The notes below the pieces were generated by a model. It did not search any database. It saw only the letters and a program-made list of their open reading frames with translations, and was not told the origin of the DNA. Shown in pieces: positions 1 to 7,877 of a DNA stretch of 39,360 bases (positions are counted from its first letter, which is position 1; the number at the start of each line of letters is the position of its first letter). Made by a program: the position numbers and the translations under genes. Source of the stretch: a virus. The DNA lies in the IMG/VR virus record IMGVR_UViG_3300044712_001727, positions 1-39,360 of that record, one strand, 5' to 3'.

Positions 1-127
1 AGCGGCAAAACTGGGCAGCGGGATGATTGGCATCATTGATCTTCTCGCTGTTAGCCAGGCCGTCGTCATCGCTGTCGGTACCGTCGGAGATGCCCCGGTT
101 TTTCTTCTTGTACTCCAGGTCCATCTT
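1..127. repeat. Exact 127-bp repeat at the left window end
   Basis: Identical to 39110-39236, with the mismatch at 128 against 39237. Its length matches the right-end repeat. Confidence 0.85.
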
Positions 128-349
128 CTCGCCCTCGGCCTTAGGAGCCACGATCAGGGCGTAGCGTTCACCATCGATTACTATCTCGCCGCCGAAGAAG
201 CCGCCGGCCAGTGGTAAGCCCATGAGTGCAAATGGTTCTGGTAGAAAGAGCCGCGCACCGATATCCAGTGTCACGTTAGGCTCTGTCTCTACGATGTTCT
301 GCCATCCTGGTTGATTGTTGTTCACTACTGTTGCAATCGGTTTCATCAT
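1..349 (-). CDS. DGR target protein, N-terminal part (runs off left edge)
   Basis: Open reading frame from ATG at 349 (or 346, which lies 7 nt from an AGGAG site at 354-358) that leaves the window with no stop. The visible 116 residues have a distinct N-terminus of about 45 residues. They then match the two complete target proteins at 38275 and 38835: GGFFGGEIVIDGERYALIV, APKAEGEK, a DGTDSDDDGLANSEKIND stretch, then NHPAAQFCR, which in the complete copies leads into the DUF1566-like variable domain. The first 127 bases are identical to 39110-39236. Inference: this is a third target of the DGR, and its different N-terminus may be a virion anchor. The truncation looks like an assembly breakpoint rather than a broken gene. 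Confidence 0.8.
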   Translation of the reverse strand, partial: MMKPIATVVNNNQPGWQNIVETEPNVTLDIGARLFLPEPFALMGLPLAGGFFGGEIVIDGERYALIVAPKAEGEKMDLEYKKKNRGISDGTDSDDDGLANSEKINDANHPAAQFCR

Positions 350-370
350 GTTTCTCCTTTCGTTTTAAAG

Positions 371-1981
371 TTACCCACACAGCGCTTTTTTGTCCTTCAT
401 CAACTCATCCCAGGCGTTTTTCAACTGAAACGGATGTTCAAATTTTTCGACAGTAGACCAGTTTTTGCGACCGGACTTGATACGCGGAACAGAGCCGTGA
501 CCAGGGATGACACCTTCAGTGCGGTAAAAGTCGAAACCGGCCGCATAGAGCTTCTTGGCACTGGTGTTCATGACGACTTTTCCGCGATGATCTACTTCAA
601 TACAGCTGCCCATCTGCAGCATCTCTTTGAGGGTTCTTTCGGCTGCGGCGTAGGTATTGAACATAACTTCCGGAGCCCACCCCTGGAGATAGTTATCCCA
701 AGTACGCTGGACGGTTTTTTTATCCCGGTCGTATCTGACCAGAATGAAGCCAGCGCCGAGGAGCAAATTTTCATCGCGGGAATAAATATCAGCAACGGCT
801 ATGCTTTCGGTGTTTGGCAATTCGGGCTGCAGCTCTTCAGGTTCCAGCAGGTTTTCAAACAGCGAGGCCTGTCTGGTGAGCCGCGGGATCTGGCGCAGGC
901 CTGCAGGACCATATTCAAAAATTTTCAGATAGCCGTTATAGATCTTCGCTTCGTGATCTTCGTGGATGGTACCGATCTTCCGGTAATAGTCGATAATGGC
1001 GTCGACGCTTTTAAAACGGGCGGCGTGATCAGGATCATAGGAGACGCCCCAGTCATTACGTGTGCGCTCGACATAGAGCTGGGCCGGATAGTGGGATACG
1101 GTTTCAGCTGACATCCAGCCGAAGATGAAGGCAGGCTTGAGCGGGCGCTTTTTGGCAGGTTTCGGTTTTGGTTCAGATTCCGCTGGTGATGCATCCGGAT
1201 CGGGAATAATAGCTACAACCGCGGGCAAAGCGCCGCTATCGCGCTTTATCAGACAGTCGTGCTCCGGGTCTTTGGCAAGGCTGATACATTCCGTGCGCCT
1301 GGAACATGATTTTGAACAATGTCCGAGCCGTTCGATAATGGCGTCGACCATAATCCGTTCATCGTCGGATATTTTGCCCTGTCCGGAACAAAGGGCCTGC
1401 TCTGTCGTTACCAGCCCGGCAATGATGGCGGTGATGGTGCAATATTTTGCGTATGAGTGTTCCCGGTCCGGTACCGGGATCATTATGTGTGGCCGGGTTG
1501 CCAGAGGGCATACTCCACAGACCGGCATGTCTTCAACCCGGGTGAGCTGTTTGATGTCCGGAAGCGGGTAGCGGGTCCAGTCTCCGCCTATAGGGTGACA
1601 GAAGTAGGGCTCCAGGACCGATTGTGCATCAGTTTCATACGACTTTGAAAAATCGTTGATGGCCGCGATGATTTTATCGGTGTCGGTTTTTTTGGATTTT
1701 CCGGCATATTCATCGACCTTTTTCCGCAATCCTATCAACTCATACATGACCGCGGCGGCAATACTATCAAACCCTCTACCTACACGATATGAAGGACAAC
1801 CGCCACACCCTGGGGTTCCACTGACATAATAAAATTTGTAGTCGTAGCCTGAATAAAATCTCCCGTCAGGGCCGCAAGCCACTTGTATTTCAAGCTCGGT
1901 TTTAGTCTTTTTATCGGAGAACACAGGAAGGGACACATAATCCACAAGCACACCATGCTCGTTTGGCTGTGTAGGTTCCAT
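371..1981 (-). CDS. Cysteine-rich phage protein of unknown function (536 aa)
   Basis: I do not recognise a family. The ATG at 1981 overlaps the stop of the sliding-clamp gene by one base (TAATG) and is preceded by AGGAGG, so the two genes are translationally coupled. The N-terminal half contains paired cysteines: C59-x2-C62, C128, C155-x2-C158, C181, C198 and C222-x3-C226-x5-C232-x10-C243. That spacing could bind zinc or an iron-sulfur cluster. A low-complexity linker rich in Lys and Pro (about residues 265-285) separates this from a C-terminal half with aromatic-rich segments. It is the last complete gene of the replication operon before the DGR target at 349, so a role in DNA replication or repair is possible but unproven. 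Confidence 0.75.
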   Translation of the reverse strand: MEPTQPNEHGVLVDYVSLPVFSDKKTKTELEIQVACGPDGRFYSGYDYKFYYVSGTPGCGGCPSYRVGRGFDSIAAAVMYELIGLRKKVDEYAGKSKKTDTDKIIAAINDFSKSYETDAQSVLEPYFCHPIGGDWTRYPLPDIKQLTRVEDMPVCGVCPLATRPHIMIPVPDREHSYAKYCTITAIIAGLVTTEQALCSGQGKISDDERIMVDAIIERLGHCSKSCSRRTECISLAKDPEHDCLIKRDSGALPAVVAIIPDPDASPAESEPKPKPAKKRPLKPAFIFGWMSAETVSHYPAQLYVERTRNDWGVSYDPDHAARFKSVDAIIDYYRKIGTIHEDHEAKIYNGYLKIFEYGPAGLRQIPRLTRQASLFENLLEPEELQPELPNTESIAVADIYSRDENLLLGAGFILVRYDRDKKTVQRTWDNYLQGWAPEVMFNTYAAAERTLKEMLQMGSCIEVDHRGKVVMNTSAKKLYAAGFDFYRTEGVIPGHGSVPRIKSGRKNWSTVEKFEHPFQLKNAWDELMKDKKALCG

Positions 1982-3111
1982 TACGACCTCCTGACCATGA
2001 TCACCTCCAGCCGCTCATCCCAGTTGCTATGATCGGTGGGAAGAAGGATAACTGCCGAGTCCGGATCCCTGTATTTGATGACGACGTCCTCCGAGTCACG
2101 GGCCAGGGATTTGAGGGCATCGAGGAGATAACGGGGCGTGATGCAGATATCTACTTCGCAATCGCTCGCTTCACATGCAACGCTGTCGGAGATGTCGCCG
2201 GCTGAGTTGGATCCGGCTACAGTGATATGATCCGGCCGGATCCGCAGGTTGATGCCGTCTGATTCGATCAGCACAGAGACACGATCGATAACATTGATCA
2301 GCTCTTTACTGTTGACGACAGCGGTGTATGGGTAATTTACCGGTACGCAGCGGCGATAATCAGGATATTGAGATTCGAACAGGCGAGCCAAAATGGTGAT
2401 GCCAGTTTGTTCGACACTCATATGGTTGTCGCGAAAACGGATGGCGGTTGATACCCCACCGAGTTTTTTTATTTCAGCAAGCGCACGGGGGGAGATTGTG
2501 ACACCGGTGTCGAATTGTTCACAGTCTCCGCTGTAGGGAATCGATACGGCAGCGACTGAGAGTCGGTGGCCGTCAGTGGCGGCGCCACAAATACGGTCGT
2601 TTTGAGCGCGCAGGTTGAGCCCGCTGGTAGAAGCGCCTTCCGACTGCCCGATGGCGTGCCCGATAGCATTATATATTCCAGAGAGGAATGTCCCGTCACA
2701 TTCTACATCCGGCGCACCGCCAGGAATATCCATGACTGGGAAATGTTCGTCAGGATCCACACAGGCGATAACACCGCTGTAGTCTCCGCAATTGATTTGT
2801 AGCCGCCTGTTTTCGAGACCGGTGAGGCGGATGGTTTTTTCAGGAAGGGTATGGACGATGCCGGAGAATTTATCAGCCGAGAGACATACAGCCCCTCCCC
2901 AGGCGCAGTCGAAATATCCACGCGGATCTATTTCACACAGAATGCCGACCTTGAGATCAGTGGCCGCGCACGTGACCCGCCGAGCAAGAAAAAAGTCGAG
3001 CAAAAAATATGGGTGTTGCCGCCCTACTGCGCCGCGCGCCCGGTCGAGCAAATAGCACAAATCCTTTTTATCCAGTTCCACTGACAATCCCTGTCCTTTT
3101 ACGTTCGCCAT
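1981..3111 (-). CDS. dnaN: DNA polymerase III beta subunit-like sliding clamp
   Basis: A 376-residue protein close to the usual length of bacterial DnaN (about 366). The sequence reads as a three-domain clamp, with segments such as SADKFSGIVHTLPEKTIRLTG, ATDGHRLSVAAVSIPY and FESQYPDYRRCVP, which correspond to well-conserved DnaN motifs (TDGHRL; F-x-YPDY-x3-P). The C-terminus EVIMVRRS resembles the V-M-P-M-R-L tail that forms the binding cleft. The start is ATG at 3111, with GGAGG six bases upstream. The open frame continues to 3519, but that extension overlaps the zinc-finger gene and lacks a ribosome site. The protein would encircle DNA and tether a polymerase. No DNA polymerase is encoded here, so it presumably captures a host polymerase. 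Confidence 0.88.
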   Translation of the reverse strand: MANVKGQGLSVELDKKDLCYLLDRARGAVGRQHPYFLLDFFLARRVTCAATDLKVGILCEIDPRGYFDCAWGGAVCLSADKFSGIVHTLPEKTIRLTGLENRRLQINCGDYSGVIACVDPDEHFPVMDIPGGAPDVECDGTFLSGIYNAIGHAIGQSEGASTSGLNLRAQNDRICGAATDGHRLSVAAVSIPYSGDCEQFDTGVTISPRALAEIKKLGGVSTAIRFRDNHMSVEQTGITILARLFESQYPDYRRCVPVNYPYTAVVNSKELINVIDRVSVLIESDGINLRIRPDHITVAGSNSAGDISDSVACEASDCEVDICITPRYLLDALKSLARDSEDVVIKYRDPDSAVILLPTDHSNWDERLEVIMVRRS

Positions 3112-3176
3112 AGCATCCTCCATAGTTGTTATGCCGTTTCCGGCCCCCTCCCCCTCGCCGCGCGCCCTTTTTATCC

Positions 3177-3569
3177 CTATCCGTCTACAGACCCGCCGCC
3201 AGTGATGGATAATTGACCCAGGACGGCCAGCCGATCCAGCATGTCCCGGACACACCCGGGAGACTTGCCGAGTAGTTTTCCAATATGCGGTACCGGCACC
3301 GCTGAGAAGTGCAGCAGCAGCAACTTGACAAATTCCTCCGGCTCCCATTCGGTGCCCCGCAGCGGCGCGATCGTCGCCATCGGTCGGAAGGAGGATCCGT
3401 GTGCCCGGCAGTAGGTCCGCTCCAGGGCCTTGAAGCTGGCCAGCGGCTTGGTACCGGTAATGATGGCGCCACAGACGGGGCATATGATGCCGGCAGGCAA
3501 ATACTGCCGGCGGATCCACGCCCAGGCGGTCGGTCGGTCGATGATGTCAAGTAATTGCTCAATTTTCAT
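3177..3569 (-). CDS. Zinc-finger / HTH DNA-binding protein
   Basis: 130 residues. Near the N-terminus C30-x2-C33 and C54-x2-H57 could coordinate zinc. The C-terminal part, PHIGKLLGKSPGCVRDMLDRL, looks like a helix-turn-helix. The ATG at 3569 overlaps the stop of a small frame ending at 3566 (ATGA), suggesting translational coupling. It lies between the tail-Z-like gene and the sliding clamp in the early operon. A DNA-binding accessory role in replication or late-gene control is a guess from motif and position only. Confidence 0.65.
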   Translation of the reverse strand: MKIEQLLDIIDRPTAWAWIRRQYLPAGIICPVCGAIITGTKPLASFKALERTYCRAHGSSFRPMATIAPLRGTEWEPEEFVKLLLLHFSAVPVPHIGKLLGKSPGCVRDMLDRLAVLGQLSITGGGSVDG

Positions 3570-3784
3570 AACTCACCTGCCTGCCGGAAGGTTCCGATAT
3601 TCCGGAACGTGAAAAAGTTGTCTCTGACGCGAAAGCCGCGCGCTTGCTCGCTCGCAGGGTTGCAGGTGGCTGGAAGGACCCGCGATTTAATGAGAAGGTC
3701 GCCCCGGTCGAAACCGCAACCTCGCCGGTCGATCCCGCCGCCGGCTTCATTGCCCACCTCGCCCGAGGTAGAACTCAAGCTCAT
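3566..3784 (-). CDS. Possible small ORF coupled to the zinc-finger gene
   Basis: A 72-residue frame that starts inside the 3' end of the tail-Z-like gene and whose TGA overlaps the ATG of the zinc-finger gene (ATGA), as in the other coupled pairs of this operon. The composition (Ser, Gly, Arg rich) is not convincing. A competing frame (3559-3750) also covers the 177-base interval. I see no domain. Either this is a real coupled small gene or the interval is a leader. Confidence 0.3.
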   Translation of the reverse strand: MSLSSTSGEVGNEAGGGIDRRGCGFDRGDLLIKSRVLPATCNPASEQARGFRVRDNFFTFRNIGTFRQAGEL

Positions 3785-4355
3785 GCATGAACTTGGCCTC
3801 CAGATCTGCCTCGATCTTTGCTACGATCGCATCGTTGATGTCGATCTGTTCAAACATGCTGGCTATGGAGATGGCCGCCTTGACATTGACCGGGTAGCGG
3901 CCCTTGCCCTTACGGATCAGGATGCCGACGTGCCCGCTCTTGAACGTCTGCATAAAGGCCGACTTGAGTTGAGTGCGACGGCCCTTGATCACCTCTACCT
4001 CAACACCCTGGAACTTGTAGGCGCTCTTGCGCTGAGTTCCCTTGGTGCGGGTGATCACCCTGTTCCTGGTGAACTGACGTGCTCCGAAGTAAGAAAGCGA
4101 TATCGACTTACCACCGATCACCAGCTCTGCGGCCAGGTTATTGATTCTGGCGGTAAACATAGTCAACCTGGCATCAAGGATGTTTTTCGGCACGTTGTAG
4201 ATTTTGCGGATCTCAGCCGATGTCAACGTACGGACAGAGCTGATCACCTTGTTCATGGCGCTGCGCATGGCGGCCTTGACATCGTTGATCGTCTCCTCGG
4301 TTGCTGCATCCATCGCCTCTTTGAACCCTGTGCAGGTAAACATTTGAGTCGCCAT
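3747..4355 (-). CDS. Minor tail protein Z-like protein
   Basis: 202 residues. The sequence has the pattern of the lambda-type minor tail protein Z family (Pfam Minor_tail_Z): a helical N-terminus with AMRSAMNKVISSVRT, the region IYNVPKNILDARL, a basic central strand region (GARQFTRNRV, then GVEVEVIKG), then GHVGILIRKGKGRYPV and a C-terminal helix. In lambda, gpZ acts at the tail end during head-tail joining. Here it sits inside the replication operon, far from the head-tail genes at 25929-26680, which is unusual. The start is ATG at 4355, with a GGGGGAA stretch upstream. The iteron-like repeats begin immediately upstream of it. Confidence 0.65.
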   Translation of the reverse strand: MATQMFTCTGFKEAMDAATEETINDVKAAMRSAMNKVISSVRTLTSAEIRKIYNVPKNILDARLTMFTARINNLAAELVIGGKSISLSYFGARQFTRNRVITRTKGTQRKSAYKFQGVEVEVIKGRRTQLKSAFMQTFKSGHVGILIRKGKGRYPVNVKAAISIASMFEQIDINDAIVAKIEADLEAKFMHELEFYLGRGGQ

Positions 4356-4363
4356 CTTTCCCC

Positions 4364-4384
4364 CTGTCCGGCTTGTCCGGCTCT
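4364..4384 (+). repeat. Iteron-like 21-bp repeat, copy 1
   Basis: A 21-bp sequence built from two tandem TGTCCGG units, exactly repeated at 4438-4458 (74-bp spacing). A further TGTCCGG follows at about 4383-4390. Confidence 0.7.
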
Positions 4385-4437
4385 GTCCGGTTGATGCCAG
4401 ACAGCTTTTTTAAAACAATATCGGCGGCTTAACTGCT

Positions 4438-4458
4438 CTGTCCGGCTTGTCCGGCTCT
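4438..4458 (+). repeat. Iteron-like 21-bp repeat, copy 2
   Basis: Exact second copy of the 21-bp repeat at 4364-4384. It is followed by an AT-rich stretch (about 4458-4510) containing TTTTCTTTATCC and AAGATAAATAA. Confidence 0.7.
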
Positions 4459-4699
4459 TTTCTTTATCCTAAGAAGATAAATAACTTACTGGTAACAGCA
4501 TCAAAAAAACCTTCGTGCGCGCGTGCGCGTCACATAAGGGATATGAAAATCTGCCGGACACGCCGGACAGAGTCCCGCAATGGTGCTCTGATACTGGCTT
4601 TGCGGGTGTCCGGCTCTCGTAAAATCTGCCGGACAGTGCCGGACGGCACGGACATTGCTTATGGTGTATTTTCATTGGCACGTCCCTTGCTGATTATCC

Positions 4700-7228
4700 T
4701 TAGGGTAGCTGGCCGTCGGCGGGAAAGGGGAGCGGGGAAAGGGCCTCGGGCTCGGACTTCTCGTCAACAATACGAAAACCGACATATGCATTCCGACGCT
4801 CAGTCGCGCCGGAATGATGATCCAAGAGCACGTTGTCCTTACCGTCCTTCACCTCTATCCCCCGTTCCTTCATCTGCCGCAGAAACTCTGCCCTGAACGT
4901 AGGCTCACCCATGGGTTGCAGGTTATAGCCCCGTACGCGCTTGCTGTAATCTTCGTAGAGCGTGGACTTGATCACCTTGGCCGCTGTATCGGCCTCAATG
5001 TGCTTCTCGATGTAGTACAGCACGTTATTGTTGATCATCTTATACGTGGCCAGGGTATCCTTCATGCTGCCCGACTCGGTGAACCCCTGCTCACGCAGCT
5101 TCACCAAACCCATCAGCGCCCAGGCAAAGATGCCCGGCAACTCCTCCAGCAGCTTTTCCTGAAGGAACAGATCAGCCTCACCTCGCTTGACGAACTGCCC
5201 CTCAAACTTGATAATCATGATCTTTCGAAAGAAACCATCCGAGTTATCCAGCATTTTCGGCAGTTTGTTTGTGCTGTAGATCAGCTTGCAGAACGGCGTG
5301 AAATCGAAGGGAGTCTGGTTCTTGAATGACGCACAGATCGGGTCTCCGGACACAATCGCCTTGATCTCCTGGCTCTGCATCGCCTTTGACTCGATCTCCG
5401 TGCTCATGTTGATCAACTTGTCCACCAGGCGCGACAGATAGAACTGATCCTCCAGCCGCCCCATGGGGATATGTGACACGTTGTCAGCGCCGGTCAGCGC
5501 CTTGATCGTGTTCATCCACTTGCTTTTACCATCACCACCAGGGCCATAAAGGATCAGCATCTTCTCGTAGCGCGTCTCCCTGGTCAGGCAATACCCGGCG
5601 AATTTCTGAGACTCCAGGATCGCGGCAGGGTCCCCCATCCACTGGTCAAGACAGCGCTTCCAGGTCGGACAATCAGGGACATTCTTCGGATCAAACTTGA
5701 TCGGCAGCATGTAGGTAGCGAAGTATTCCTTGCTGTGCGGCAGCAGACTCCCTGTGCGCAGGTTGAACATGCCGGACTCAAGACAGATCAGATCCTCGTG
5801 ATTGTTCAGCTTACGACCAGCAGGCAGGACTGACAAATCGCGGACCATACCGGCCACATCCGAAGCCTTGGCGCTGTTGCCTTCCTCAGCCAACATCTGC
5901 AACGCCTTGTTGCGGATGTACTGCAGGTCATACTGCTCCCAGAAGCGGCCTTCCCAGCGGTACACCAGGCCGGTCAGAGGATCAGAGACAATCTCGATAT
6001 CCTGCATGATGGCCTTTGTCAGCAGCGCCGGCATGAACTTGCGGCCCTTGAAGAATCGCCGTAATCCAGGATCGATATCCGGCTTCTTATCCGGAGGCGC
6101 GAACGTCCCGGCAGTAGCGAGCAGCCCCTTGAGATCAGCCACGCCCAGGCCACGCTTGATAAAGAAATCCGTCAGGTCCTCGCCATGATTGACCGGCCAT
6201 CCCGCGCCTTCTGTCAGGACAAACTCAGAGAACTTCTGTTTCGGATCATCCAGTGGGTGCGGAGTGGAGTCAAACATCAGCGAGGGCCAGCGAATCCAGC
6301 GGAACAGAGACACCACCGGAGCCAGTTTCAGACCGGCCTTTTCGTTACCGGCCAGCCCCACCTTGTCGGCGTCGTAGCAGTTGATCACCTCGCGGCCCTG
6401 GAAGTGTTCCGTCCATTCATCCTTCCAGATCCCGGCTCCGGTTGTCTTGGTAACCGCGTTCAGCCCCTGGGAGAGCGCGCAGAACAGATCAGGCTCGCCC
6501 TCGACCTGCCACAATGGCCCGGTGCCCCACCGGGAGGGGGGAGGGAAAAGACGGGCCTCGCCCCGCTTATTGCATGAGCAGATCTTGACGTCATCCGCGC
6601 CGCGATCCCACGGCAGATAGAAGCGGATATTAACCAAATTGCCATCATCATCGGGGATTGGTATGGCAACGCGCCGCTGCCCGAAGGGCATGCGCACCTG
6701 GAACAGCTTTTGGCGATCCTTGGTGTGAATGTAGAGCCGCAAGCGCATTTGCTCGATGACATCCCGGCTCCAGCCGCGCTCCGCTGCCAACCGCTCGACC
6801 CATTCATCGGGCAGCTCCGGCAGGGCATCAAACTGTTCCCAGGGGATAGGCGGCAGATCCTCGGCAGGCGGTTCTTTTTCAGATTTTGGTTTGGGTGCTT
6901 TTGGCAGGTCCGGAGTAAACGGCGGGGAATGCTGATCATCTTTCTGAATTTTGAACTCTTCGCAGAAGGCCTTAAAACCGCCGTTGTCGCGGCTTTTGCC
7001 GTGGACATGGCACCAGAGGTCAACCAGGTCGCCCTTGAACTGGCAGGCCATGCAATTACAGAGGTCTTTTTTGTAGTTATAGGAAAATGAAGGCTTGTTT
7101 CGGTCATCATGCGCCGGACAGAGGCCGTGCAGCTCCCCCTTGTTCGCCAGCACTTCCTTGACTTCGAACAGGGCTCGTGCAATGTCGGCGCGGCGATCCT
7201 CGGTCATATGTTCAAGGCATAAGCGCAA
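4700..7228 (-). CDS. Phage primase-helicase (CHC2 zinc finger + D5-type helicase)
   Basis: 842 residues. The N-terminal zinc finger is CPAHDD...CNCMAC, with C37, H40, C59 and C62. A toprim-like middle part follows (residues about 225-300). A C-terminal SF3/D5-type helicase has Walker A GPGGDGKSKW near residue 560. This layout is that of P4/D5-family phage primases that synthesise primers and unwind DNA at the fork. The start is uncertain: TTG at 7228 lies 9 bases after the previous stop with a GGGGTG ribosome site, whereas ATG at 7207 has a poorer site. It is the largest gene of the early operon and lies next to the iteron region, which fits an origin-binding or loading role. Confidence 0.88.
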   Translation of the reverse strand: MRLCLEHMTEDRRADIARALFEVKEVLANKGELHGLCPAHDDRNKPSFSYNYKKDLCNCMACQFKGDLVDLWCHVHGKSRDNGGFKAFCEEFKIQKDDQHSPPFTPDLPKAPKPKSEKEPPAEDLPPIPWEQFDALPELPDEWVERLAAERGWSRDVIEQMRLRLYIHTKDRQKLFQVRMPFGQRRVAIPIPDDDGNLVNIRFYLPWDRGADDVKICSCNKRGEARLFPPPSRWGTGPLWQVEGEPDLFCALSQGLNAVTKTTGAGIWKDEWTEHFQGREVINCYDADKVGLAGNEKAGLKLAPVVSLFRWIRWPSLMFDSTPHPLDDPKQKFSEFVLTEGAGWPVNHGEDLTDFFIKRGLGVADLKGLLATAGTFAPPDKKPDIDPGLRRFFKGRKFMPALLTKAIMQDIEIVSDPLTGLVYRWEGRFWEQYDLQYIRNKALQMLAEEGNSAKASDVAGMVRDLSVLPAGRKLNNHEDLICLESGMFNLRTGSLLPHSKEYFATYMLPIKFDPKNVPDCPTWKRCLDQWMGDPAAILESQKFAGYCLTRETRYEKMLILYGPGGDGKSKWMNTIKALTGADNVSHIPMGRLEDQFYLSRLVDKLINMSTEIESKAMQSQEIKAIVSGDPICASFKNQTPFDFTPFCKLIYSTNKLPKMLDNSDGFFRKIMIIKFEGQFVKRGEADLFLQEKLLEELPGIFAWALMGLVKLREQGFTESGSMKDTLATYKMINNNVLYYIEKHIEADTAAKVIKSTLYEDYSKRVRGYNLQPMGEPTFRAEFLRQMKERGIEVKDGKDNVLLDHHSGATERRNAYVGFRIVDEKSEPEALSPLPFPADGQLP

Positions 7229-7237
7229 TGGTCACCC

Positions 7238-7609
7238 CTACGCCGCTGCCAGCATTAGTTCGTCTTGTATTTCAATCACCGGCGGGCGTTGCTCGTAAAT
7301 CTGCCAGGCACGCTTATGTATCCGGACAAAGCGATCAGCGGTTTTCTTCACCTGTTCCATATTGCTTGCCAGATAGGCGACATTCATGTCATCCCCAGAC
7401 TTTTTCAGCTCAGCGATTACATCCGGGCGGTTCTTCGTCAGCCAGCCCCAGGGATCAGGGGCCGGGAATGACAGCGCCACGTCACGGACAGCACACCTGA
7501 TGATTTCATAGGCCGCGGCATCGTCAAACGCCACCGTCACTGGAGGAGGTAGAGGCGGGATATTCGTTTCATGAACGGCCAGGCCGGGCATTGCTGACAA
7601 CAGGCTCAT
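7238..7609 (-). CDS. Hypothetical early phage protein (123 aa)
   Basis: No recognised domain. It is mostly helical with a Pro-rich N-terminal stretch (NIPPLPPPVTVAF). The ATG at 7609 overlaps the stop of the upstream gene (ATGA) and has GGAG upstream, so translation is coupled. The stop lies 9 bases before the primase-helicase start, so the pair is probably co-expressed. A role as a helicase accessory or loader is possible only by position. Confidence 0.7.
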   Translation of the reverse strand: MSLLSAMPGLAVHETNIPPLPPPVTVAFDDAAAYEIIRCAVRDVALSFPAPDPWGWLTKNRPDVIAELKKSGDDMNVAYLASNMEQVKKTADRFVRIHKRAWQIYEQRPPVIEIQDELMLAAA

Positions 7610-7875
7610 ATATATTCTCCAGGAGAAGCATCAGGACGTCCGGACACCGCCACAATAGTTTTTATGCAACATGCGGCCACCTGGGATAATTCACGAATCA
7701 CTCCATGATCACCATGGAGGTCGCCCCTGTTGTAGGCGGCGGCCGCTTCCATCATAAACTCAGTCTGGATCACGCCCATTATCTGATCGAGGGTGTAATC
7801 CTGCCAGTCGCCATGTTTCTCGACAGACAGGTTGTATTCCGTCAATACGGCGGCAAGGACTTCGGGGAGAGTCAT
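7606..7875 (-). CDS. MazG-like / NTP-pyrophosphohydrolase-like small protein
   Basis: 89 residues. The pattern EYNLSVEKHGDW...E-x3-EAAAAYNRGDLHGDHGVIRELSQVAACCIK resembles short phage MazG-like proteins, in which acidic residues on helices bind magnesium for nucleotide hydrolysis. It lacks the full EExxE/ExxD set I would want for certainty, so enzyme activity is not assured. It is coupled to the downstream gene by an ATGA overlap, and its start lies close behind the stop at 7878. Confidence 0.6.
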   Translation of the reverse strand: MTLPEVLAAVLTEYNLSVEKHGDWQDYTLDQIMGVIQTEFMMEAAAAYNRGDLHGDHGVIRELSQVAACCIKTIVAVSGRPDASPGEYI

Positions 7876-7877
7876 GG

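Larger units (their letters stand above)
4364..4690. other. Candidate replication origin: TGTCCGG iterons plus AT-rich segment
   Basis: This gap of about 340 bases between the tail-Z-like gene and the primase-helicase holds no convincing gene. It contains about ten copies of TGTCCGG or its complement CCGGACA, in direct tandems on the left (4364-4390, 4438-4458) and mainly inverted on the right (about 4553-4575 and 4605-4645). Between them lie an AT-rich segment and a 17-base alternating purine-pyrimidine run (4514-4530). Iterons next to an easily melted region and adjacent to the primase gene are typical of phage and plasmid origins. Origin function is inference. The inverted copies could also fold as hairpins and act in RNA. 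Confidence 0.5.

Noticed and set aside
311-1111. 266-aa plus-strand frame
   Set aside because: Antisense to the 536-aa minus gene that has a ribosome site and coupled start; no recognisable domain.
3112-3519. N-terminal extension of the sliding-clamp frame
   Set aside because: Overlaps the zinc-finger gene in another frame, has no ribosome site and does not resemble DnaN; ATG 3111 fits the family length.
4364-4640. CRISPR array
   Set aside because: The repeats are short TGTCCGG units in both orientations with irregular spacing, and no cas genes are present.
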